A stretch of 64,000 nt of DNA from Alphaproteobacteria bacterium (lineage in GTDB: Bacteria; Pseudomonadota; Alphaproteobacteria; Bin65), in NCBI GenBank assembly GCA_021776685.1, contig JAJFFJ010000040.1, forward strand, positions 1-64,000, in the 5' to 3' direction. A model generated the notes under the pieces. That model did not search any database. It was not told where the DNA came from and worked only from the letters and a program-made list of their open reading frames with translations. Below are positions 58,578 through 64,000 of the stretch, in pieces. The position numbers were made by a program, and so were the translations under genes. Each line of letters starts with the position of its first letter. Position 1 is the stretch's first letter.

Positions 58578-58967
58578 TCACTTCGCCCTGGTCTTCTTTG
58601 AAGCGGGCTTTTTGCGGGGCTTCTTCACTTTCTTTGGCAAACTGCCGGCGTAGGAGAGCGACTTGCCGATCCAGTCTCGCAGCAGGCTATCATCGTCCAT
58701 CATGCCGTCCGGGACGACCGGATACTCCTTCATAGGACGCCCGCCCATGGGGTCGAACAATTTTGTGCCATAGGTGGCTATGAACAGCTCGCGGTCGTCC
58801 GGCGCCAGGCGCAGGATCATGTTTTGCTGATGCAGGCCCATGAACATGTTGCCGTTCACAAAGGCACAGGGATAGCCAAACATCTGCCGCCGTTCGACGC
58901 CCGTCTCCGTGGGCAGCACACTGTCGAACAGTTCGACGAGGGATTCAGGTGATTTGGTCCAGGCCAT
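58578..58967 (-). CDS. TfoX N-terminal domain protein
   Basis: The 129-residue protein has the TfoX_N fold (VERRQMFGYPCAFVNGNMF and RELFIATYGTKLFDPM) followed by a Lys-rich tail (KKVKKPRKKPASKK). Stand-alone TfoX_N proteins have no settled role. The gene is 1 bp from the end of ndh and follows the 22-aa peptide gene on the same strand, so they may form one unit. Confidence 0.85.
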   Translation of the reverse strand: MAWTKSPESLVELFDSVLPTETGVERRQMFGYPCAFVNGNMFMGLHQQNMILRLAPDDRELFIATYGTKLFDPMGGRPMKEYPVVPDGMMDDDSLLRDWIGKSLSYAGSLPKKVKKPRKKPASKKTRAK

Positions 58968-58989
58968 ATCTGTCTCCTCGCGGGGCTTG

Positions 58990-59058
58990 CTAGACGACGA
59001 CGCAGGTGGCCAACGCGCCCAGCATGCAGAAAAACAGGAACATGATCAGCCAGGGCAT
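58990..59058 (-). CDS. 22-residue single-helix membrane peptide
   Basis: Minus-strand ATG at 59058 preceded by AGGAGA at seven bases; the frame ends with TAG at 58990. The product begins MPWLIMFLFFCMLGALATC and ends in valines. Every residue but a few is hydrophobic, so it should be a transmembrane helix with two cysteines. Position between the M24 and TfoX genes, good ribosome binding site and pure helix composition support it. Size resembles CydX/CcoQ-type small subunits, but no partner is evident. Confidence 0.55.
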   Translation of the reverse strand: MPWLIMFLFFCMLGALATCVVV

Positions 59059-59097
59059 AAACGGGTCTCCTGGGGGCAGGTCTCCAGCAGCGGCATT

Positions 59098-60249
59098 CTA
59101 GTTTATCACAAGTTCGAGCGGGGCGCGGGTCAGAGCGGTACAGCCATCCGCGGTCACTTCCACGGTCTGTCCGGTGGTCATCGCCAGGCCCGCGTCGCTG
59201 TCGAACAGGATGATGTGGATGAAGAAGACCATGCCCGGCGCCGCTTCCACCGGATTGTCGGTATAGAACATCGGCCAGTCCATCCAGTTGGGGGCATATG
59301 TGGTGCCCAGGGAATAGCCGCAGGCGTTCAGGCGGTGGTCGGCCATTCCCGCGTCGTCAATGACGCGGGAATGGGCGTCAAAGACTTCTCCGATGGGGCG
59401 GCCGGGTTTAAGCGCCGACTTCGCCGCCTGCAGGGAGTCGGTGGCGATCTGATACATTTCCCGCTGCCGTGGTGGCGGGTCGCCGATGCAGAAGGTGCGC
59501 ATCAGGCAGGCGTGATAGCGGCGGTAAACGCCCGCGAATTCCAGGGTCAGCTGGTCCTGTGCCTCCAGATGCCGCCGGCCGGTGAAATAGCGGCAGAGCA
59601 GCGCGTCGTCGCCGGAGCCGATGATGAACTCGTTGCCGGGATAGTCGCCGCCGCCCTTGAAGACCGCACCCTGCATGGCGGCCAGGATGTCGCCCTCGAA
59701 GGCGCCGGGGATGGCCAAACGCGCCGCTTCGGCATGGGCATCGTCTGCCAACTCCGCAGCCCGGCGCACATAGGCGAGCTCCGCCGGGCTCTTGATCAGC
59801 CTCAACTCACTGACCACGCGGGAGGCGTCCTCCAGCGTGCAGAAGCTCTCCAGCGCCGCATCGACCATGCGGCCGTTGTTAGCAGTGAGGCCATAGGCTT
59901 CCCACTCGATGCCAAGGCGTTGGCCCTTGCAGCCATGCTCTTCCAGGATGTCGCGCAGCTGGTCGCCGGGGGTGGCGCCTTCCTGGTCCATCCAGATGCG
60001 CACGTCATCGATCACCGAGGTGTGCCGCGCCTGACGCATATCGGGTGCGCGGGTCAGCAGCGTCATCCGCCCGTCGGCACCCAGATACAGGCACTGAAAA
60101 TAGACGTAGCCGAAGGTGTCATAGCCGGTGAGCCAGAACATGCTTTCCTGACGAAAACACAGCAGGCCGTCGAGCCCGCGCGCCGCCATCAACGCGCAGG
60201 CGCGTGTTCGCCGGTCCGCCAGTTCAGTTTCGGTAAAGTGCAGGGCCAT
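59098..60249 (-). CDS. M24 (pita-bread fold) family protein lacking the metal ligands
   Basis: This 383-residue protein has the two-domain M24 layout of creatinase/prolidase. The five usual metal ligands are replaced: Asp to E237 (LEFAG), Asp to C248 (ACLMRT), His to Y312 (GYSLGTTY), Glu to H345 (FFIHII) and the last Glu to G/Q at 360-361. The rest of the domain is intact, so it is a metal-free hydrolase of the creatinase or ectoine-hydrolase branch rather than a peptidase (inference). A promoter and a phased repeat array lie upstream. Confidence 0.87.
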   Translation of the reverse strand: MALHFTETELADRRTRACALMAARGLDGLLCFRQESMFWLTGYDTFGYVYFQCLYLGADGRMTLLTRAPDMRQARHTSVIDDVRIWMDQEGATPGDQLRDILEEHGCKGQRLGIEWEAYGLTANNGRMVDAALESFCTLEDASRVVSELRLIKSPAELAYVRRAAELADDAHAEAARLAIPGAFEGDILAAMQGAVFKGGGDYPGNEFIIGSGDDALLCRYFTGRRHLEAQDQLTLEFAGVYRRYHACLMRTFCIGDPPPRQREMYQIATDSLQAAKSALKPGRPIGEVFDAHSRVIDDAGMADHRLNACGYSLGTTYAPNWMDWPMFYTDNPVEAAPGMVFFIHIILFDSDAGLAMTTGQTVEVTADGCTALTRAPLELVIN

Positions 60250-60272
60250 GGGTCACCGGGATTTTTTGAAAC

Positions 60273-60307
60273 GTTGCGATGTGTTGCTGTTTGTTGCGAA
60301 TTGTTGC
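60273..60307. repeat. Four GTTGC direct repeats at exact 10-bp spacing
   Basis: GTTGC occurs at 60273, 60283, 60293 and 60303, with the following two bases alternating GA, TG/CT-type (GTTGCGA, GTTGCTG, GTTGCGA, GTTGCTG). A degenerate fifth copy (CCTGCGA) follows at 60312. The array lies 24-58 bp upstream of the M24 start, between it and a promoter, so it is also part of the leader. Tandem 10-bp spacing puts every copy on one face of the helix, as in OmpR-family sites. Confidence 0.7.
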
Positions 60308-60356
60308 TGTGCCTGCGAATCCATGTTCGCCGTTTCGGGTTTTTGGTAATTATTCC

Positions 60357-60384
60357 TATATAGTCCACGTGGCCTGCAAATCAA
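60357..60384 (-). promoter_or_regulatory. Candidate sigma-70 promoter of the M24 gene
   Basis: On the minus strand TTGATT and TATATA are separated by 16 bp. Transcription would begin near 60350, giving a leader of about 100 nt that includes the GTTGC array. Confidence 0.55.
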
Positions 60385-60400
60385 TTGCCGGCTGCTGGCG

Positions 60401-61177
60401 TTACGTCAGCACAATCGCGCTGATCATCCGGCCATAGCGTTTTTCACCCTCATGGGTGTTGCGGCGAAAGCTGAAGAATTTTTCGGGGGCCGCATAGGTG
60501 TCCTGGCCGGTCCAGCCGCTGTGGATCAGGTCCAGCCGGGCCAAGCGCATCTGGACGTAGCCGGGCAGGTCGAACAGGTGATGCCCGTCCCGTTCGCTGG
60601 CCTGGAAAAAACGGTCGTTGCCCGCGTCGTCGGCGACAAAACTCTCGTGAAACTCCGGCCCCACCTCGTAAGACGCCTGGGCGATGGTCGGGCCGAGCAC
60701 GGCAGCGATACGGCTGCGGGTGGCGCCCAGCTTCTCCATCGCCTCAACCGTGGCGTCCATGACTCCGCCGATGGCGCCCCGCCAGCCTGAATGGGCCGCG
60801 CCGATCACGCCGGCCTCCCCGTCTGCAAACAGGATCGGCCCGCAGTCCGCCGCCAGAACGCCGAGGGCGATGCCCTTCCGGTTCGTGACCATGGCGTCTG
60901 CCGCGGGGCGCTCTGACGGTTCCCATACGTCATCGACGGTCACCACCTCCGGGCTGTGGATCTGGTGGACCGACAGGAGATGGGAGCCGTGGACGCCCAG
61001 ATGGTCGGCAACCCGGTTGCGGTTTTCCGCTACTGCGTGGCGCGCGTCCTGGGAGCCGCGACCGCAATTGAGGCTGCCATAGACGCCCTCGCTGACGCCG
61101 CCTTCGCGGGTGAAAAATCCATGGGCGATGCCGGGCAGAGCCAGCGCCGGGTCGGTAACGGGATTGAGCGCGGTCAT
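60401..61177 (-). CDS. pgeF: Purine nucleosidase/laccase-domain protein PgeF (YfiH)
   Basis: The 258-residue DUF152 protein is a peptidoglycan editing factor or purine nucleoside phosphorylase. It has the Cys/His metal-like site: VHQIHSPEVV, LAADCGPILF and AAHSGWRG. The ATG at 61177 behind GGAGG is chosen; the frame is open upstream. Its start overlaps the MidA stop by 4 bp. Confidence 0.94.
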   Translation of the reverse strand: MTALNPVTDPALALPGIAHGFFTREGGVSEGVYGSLNCGRGSQDARHAVAENRNRVADHLGVHGSHLLSVHQIHSPEVVTVDDVWEPSERPAADAMVTNRKGIALGVLAADCGPILFADGEAGVIGAAHSGWRGAIGGVMDATVEAMEKLGATRSRIAAVLGPTIAQASYEVGPEFHESFVADDAGNDRFFQASERDGHHLFDLPGYVQMRLARLDLIHSGWTGQDTYAAPEKFFSFRRNTHEGEKRYGRMISAIVLT

Positions 61178-62268
61178 ATTTCCTCCGGTGACTCCTCTGG
61201 GGCAAAGCCCGGCGGCAGCGGGGCGCCAGGCCCGGTAAGCCCAAGGCACTGGAAGAGGGTGCCCATCTGGTCCGGATCGATCAAGCGTGCGCAGGCGCTT
61301 TGTATTTCCCCGGCCTGGCTTTCACCGGCGTTCGCCAGCAGCATGTCCCGCCGGGCCTCGATGCCCAGGTTACGAAGGAATGCGCCCTGTCCGCGCGGAC
61401 CATGGGCGGTCGCCCCTTCCTGCCCGGCGACATGGGCGATTTCCGGGAAGTTGACCAATGCCGTCAGGTCCGCTTCGCCCGGCTGGTGCAGCGGGTCCAC
61501 TTTCTGGTGTGCGGCCACTGCCTGAAGGGTGCTGCCTGTCTGGGGCGCCGTGTAGCCATAGTCGATGAACAACGCCGCGCCACCCTGTTCCGCCAGACGC
61601 CGGGCGACGGTGCTGACCCATCCGTTGGCGGCCGGATTGGCCTCCAGGATCATGGGCGCATCTTGCCCGGGATCGACAGCGGAATAAGGCAGGGCGCGTC
61701 CGGTGGCGAACGCCAGTTGGTCAGTTGCCGGGTCGACAATCACCACCCGTTCCGCCAACTGGCCCTCGGCGCGGATGAACTGTTGTATCGGCAGGGCGTC
61801 CAGAAATTCATTGGCCAGCAACAGCATCGGCCCGTCCGGCAGGGTTTCCAGGCTGTCGTGCCAGGCGGGTGCGTGGTCGGCCAGGGCCGACGCCTGCTGG
61901 GTCCGCAGCACCGGGCTGGTCTCTACCAGATGCAGGGACAGGTCCTGGGCGAAGCCGGGCATGGCCTGATTGATGGCGCGCAGGGCATCGGCCATCAGGG
62001 TGCCGCGGCCAGGCCCAAGTTCCACCAGGCTCACCGGCTCCGGCGCGCCCATTGCACGCCATTGGGCCGCCGCCCACAGGCCCAGCAATTCGCCGAACAT
62101 CTGGGAGATCTCAGGTGCGGTGATGAAGGCGCCGGCTTTGCCCACCGGTTCGCCGGTCATGTAATAGCCGTGTTCCGGATGATAGAGGGCGAGCGCCATG
62201 AACTCGGTGACGGTCACGGGCCCGTCCCGCGCGATGCGGTCGCGCAGTTCCGCCTCGAGCGGTGTCAC
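61174..62268 (-). CDS. MidA/NDUFAF7 family methyltransferase
   Basis: This 364-residue SAM methyltransferase matches mitochondrial NDUFAF7, which dimethylates an arginine of the complex I subunit NDUFS2 during assembly. It has the AdoMet motif ELGPGRGTLMADALR and the family TEFMALALYHPEHGYY N-terminal block. It overlaps lgt upstream and pgeF downstream by 4 bp each, so the three form one operon. Confidence 0.92.
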   Translation of the reverse strand: MTPLEAELRDRIARDGPVTVTEFMALALYHPEHGYYMTGEPVGKAGAFITAPEISQMFGELLGLWAAAQWRAMGAPEPVSLVELGPGRGTLMADALRAINQAMPGFAQDLSLHLVETSPVLRTQQASALADHAPAWHDSLETLPDGPMLLLANEFLDALPIQQFIRAEGQLAERVVIVDPATDQLAFATGRALPYSAVDPGQDAPMILEANPAANGWVSTVARRLAEQGGAALFIDYGYTAPQTGSTLQAVAAHQKVDPLHQPGEADLTALVNFPEIAHVAGQEGATAHGPRGQGAFLRNLGIEARRDMLLANAGESQAGEIQSACARLIDPDQMGTLFQCLGLTGPGAPLPPGFAPEESPEEI

Positions 62269-63218
62269 GCGCCGGCGGCTCCCGGCCCCGCGACGTTGGG
62301 ACGGGCGGCGCGCACGCGCGCGCGCCAGATCTGGTAGGCGCCAAACAGGATCAGCGGGATCGACAGCAACTGTCCCATGGACAGGTCGAACCAGAGCAGG
62401 CCCAAATGGGCGTCTGGCTGGCGCATGAATTCAACCGTGAAGCGCGCCACGCCATAGCCCGCCAAAAACCAGCCGCCGATCTCGCCCGGCCGGTCGAGGC
62501 CGCGGAAGCGGGTGCGCACGATCCAAAGCATGGTGAAGAGCACGATCCCTTCCAGAAACGCCTCATACAGTTGCGAAGGGTGGCGGGGCAGCCTGGAGGG
62601 GTCTGACGGGAAGACCATGGCCCAGGAGACATCGGTGGTCCGGCCCCACAGCTCGCCATTCACGAAGTTGGCCAGCCGACCCAGACCCAGGCCGATAGGC
62701 GTGGCGCAGGCGCCCAGATCCGCCACCGAGAGAGGGCTTAGCTTCCGCCGAAGAGCGAAGATGAGCATGGCGAGGATGACGCCCAAAAGGCCGCCATGGA
62801 ACGACATGCCGCCGCCCCAGATCTGGATGATCTCTTCCGGATTATTGAAAAAATGGACCGGCTTGTAGAAGAACACATAGCCGAGCCTGCCGCCCAAAAT
62901 CACACCGAGAGTGACCCAGAATACGGCGTCGTCCACATCCTGTTTGGTCAGGATGCCAGCGCGGCGGATGGCGGCGGTACGGCCTTTCTCTGGCAGCTTG
63001 TCCAGATTACCGAGCTTAGCCCGGGCCCGCTGGTCCACGATGCGCCGGATATACCACCAGCCGATGACCAGCCCACCCACATAGGCAAGCGCATACCAGC
63101 GGATCACCAATGGCCCCAGTTCGAGGGCGATCGGGTCAATCTTCGGGTAGGCGATCACCAGCAAAAGGGGTGAAAACAGGTTGGCAATCAGATCGGGCAA
63201 GGGGCGACTCCGCAGCAT
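62265..63218 (-). CDS. lgt: Prolipoprotein diacylglyceryl transferase
   Basis: Lgt adds diacylglycerol to the lipobox cysteine of prolipoproteins; three such proteins are in this window. The 317-residue enzyme has seven membrane helices and the signature GRLANFVNGELWGR, with HPSQLYEA following. The ATG at 63218 has no clear ribosome binding site and may not be the true start; homology is solid from about residue 22. It is first in the lgt-MidA-pgeF operon. Confidence 0.94.
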   Translation of the reverse strand: MLRSRPLPDLIANLFSPLLLVIAYPKIDPIALELGPLVIRWYALAYVGGLVIGWWYIRRIVDQRARAKLGNLDKLPEKGRTAAIRRAGILTKQDVDDAVFWVTLGVILGGRLGYVFFYKPVHFFNNPEEIIQIWGGGMSFHGGLLGVILAMLIFALRRKLSPLSVADLGACATPIGLGLGRLANFVNGELWGRTTDVSWAMVFPSDPSRLPRHPSQLYEAFLEGIVLFTMLWIVRTRFRGLDRPGEIGGWFLAGYGVARFTVEFMRQPDAHLGLLWFDLSMGQLLSIPLILFGAYQIWRARVRAARPNVAGPGAAGA

Positions 63219-63382
63219 CAGACTCGGGCGTCAGGCTCGGGCGTCAGTATCCGCAACCCGATAGGCGATTTCATGGCAGGATATACGCGCGTGCGCGGGA
63301 TTTCGCCATGAAAAGGGTTGTGGCGGGATATCAGCGCCGCGCCATCCGATCCAATCAATATTGCGGGATCAGGAGGAATTAG

Positions 63383-63406
63383 CGTTATATTCGTCTGGAT
63401 ATAACG
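63383..63406 (+). promoter_or_regulatory. ModE-type operator ahead of modA
   Basis: CGTTATAT and ATATAACG are exact inverse 8-mers separated by eight bases. Length and arm sequence match the known ModE operator of modA genes (CGTTATAT-N8-type). It ends 13 bp before the modA ATG, so bound ModE-molybdate would block transcription. No modE gene is in the window. Confidence 0.8.
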
Positions 63407-63418
63407 AGCCCTTCCGCC

Positions 63419-64000
63419 ATGCCTCTGATTTCACTGAAAGCGCCCGCGGGCGCCTGCCTGCTTCTCGCGTTGCTCCCCGGAGCAGCCGTTCGCGCGGATA
63501 CGGTGACTGTGTTCGCGGCGGCCAGCCTTCAGGAAGTACTGCAGCGCGTGGCGACAGGCCATCGGCAGGCAGGCGGCGGCCGGGTGCGGCTGGTGTTTGC
63601 CGCGACCTCGACCCTGGCGCGACAGGTGGCGCGGGGGGCGCCTGCGGATATTTTCGTGTCCGCCCATCCACAGTGGAGCCGCTGGCTAGTGGCGCAGCGG
63701 CATGTGCGGCTCCTGCAAATGACGACGATTCTCACCAATCGACTGGCGCTGGTCGCCCCTGCTGGATCAACGACTCCGCGCACCGCTCCCTTCACTGACC
63801 TCGATTTGCCCGCGGCGCTCAACGGCGGCCGGCTTGCGGTGGGCGACCCCGCTCATGTACCCGTGGGGCTCTATGCCCGCGCCGCACTGCGCCACTACGG
63901 TGTCTGGCGGCGGCTGGGCGGGCATCTGGCGCCAACGGCAAACACCCGCGCGGCCGTGGCCCTTGTCGCCCGGGGTGAAGCGCCATTGGGCATCGTCTAC
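63419..64000 (+). CDS. modA: Molybdate ABC transporter substrate-binding protein (cut by window edge)
   Basis: The frame opens at the ATG at 63419 and continues past the right edge; 194 residues are seen. A signal peptide (about 1-27) precedes VTVFAAASLQEVLQ, the usual ModA start after cleavage. The FAATSTLARQV and GAPADIFVSA segments bind molybdate and are conserved. No good Shine-Dalgarno lies close to the ATG. The ModE-type palindrome supports the identity. Confidence 0.92.
   Translation, partial: MPLISLKAPAGACLLLALLPGAAVRADTVTVFAAASLQEVLQRVATGHRQAGGGRVRLVFAATSTLARQVARGAPADIFVSAHPQWSRWLVAQRHVRLLQMTTILTNRLALVAPAGSTTPRTAPFTDLDLPAALNGGRLAVGDPAHVPVGLYARAALRHYGVWRRLGGHLAPTANTRAAVALVARGEAPLGIVY

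Noticed and set aside
63371-63404. Possible mini-ORF after AGGAGG upstream of modA, starting at ATT
   Set aside because: The start codon would be ATT only one base after the Shine-Dalgarno sequence; translation is very unlikely.

Overview
The window is ordinary chromosomal DNA of a GC-rich alphaproteobacterium, most like the Rhodospirillales or Kiloniellales (lineage inferred). Reasons: an aa3 cytochrome oxidase cluster in the alphaproteobacterial order, a Caulobacter-type CcrM methylase, a split b/b' F0 ATP synthase operon, the thrB-rnhA pair, an NDUFAF7-like protein and PodJ-type N-terminal motifs. No phage, transposase, integron or CRISPR array is visible.

Layout. 1-2009: small membrane proteins and TldD. 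2160-8190: aa3 oxidase operon (coxB, ctaD, ctaB, a 44-aa CoxF-like protein, ctaG, ctaE, DUF983). 8230-10472: an M32 carboxypeptidase and SURF1 on the opposite strand, as if a segment of the oxidase neighbourhood were inverted. 10671-18018: thrC, an M16 peptidase, YqgE, a peroxiredoxin, a FetAB-like ABC exporter, rnhA and thrB. 18183-24520: a double-CDGSH protein, a lipoprotein, then a tandem glycine riboswitch controlling gcvT-gcvH-gcvP and a Sel1 protein, closed by a strong terminator. 24538-27079: F0 operon (atpI, B, E, b', b). 27283-33287: smc, a DsbA-like protein, a DciA-like protein, mutY.

33376-36394: two small secreted basic proteins face each other across a promoter region with paired GTTC-N7-GTTC repeats; the PepSY-like one leads into an OmpR-type two-component system. 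36391-37986: a MarR regulator and a divergent PhyH-type dioxygenase with operator-like palindromes between them. 37994-41033: ccrM (GANTC sites clustered at its 5' side), rnhB and a PA0069-type radical SAM protein. 41110-47571: a phosphotransferase-fold protein, two TIGR04283/04282 sugar-transferase-like proteins, DUF2927, MoaB, a lytic transglycosylase and a uracil-DNA glycosylase. 47694-52133: ETF-ubiquinone oxidoreductase, a TPR lipoprotein, IspE. 52152-55139: a membrane Sel1 protein beside a divergent ParB paralogue, both carrying the same PodJ-like N-terminal helix motif. 55600-63218: tRNA-Gln(UUG), an EamA transporter, a gamma-carbonic anhydrase, NDH-2, TfoX, a 22-residue membrane peptide, an M24 protein without metal ligands behind a 10-bp-phased GTTGC array, then lgt-MidA/NDUFAF7-pgeF. 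The right edge holds the start of modA behind a ModE-type operator.

Most genes are housekeeping. The least explained items are the ParB-like/Sel1 pair (52152-55139), the phased repeat array and non-metal M24 protein (59098-60310), the repeat-controlled secreted-protein/two-component locus (33376-36394) and the 22-aa peptide (58990-59058).
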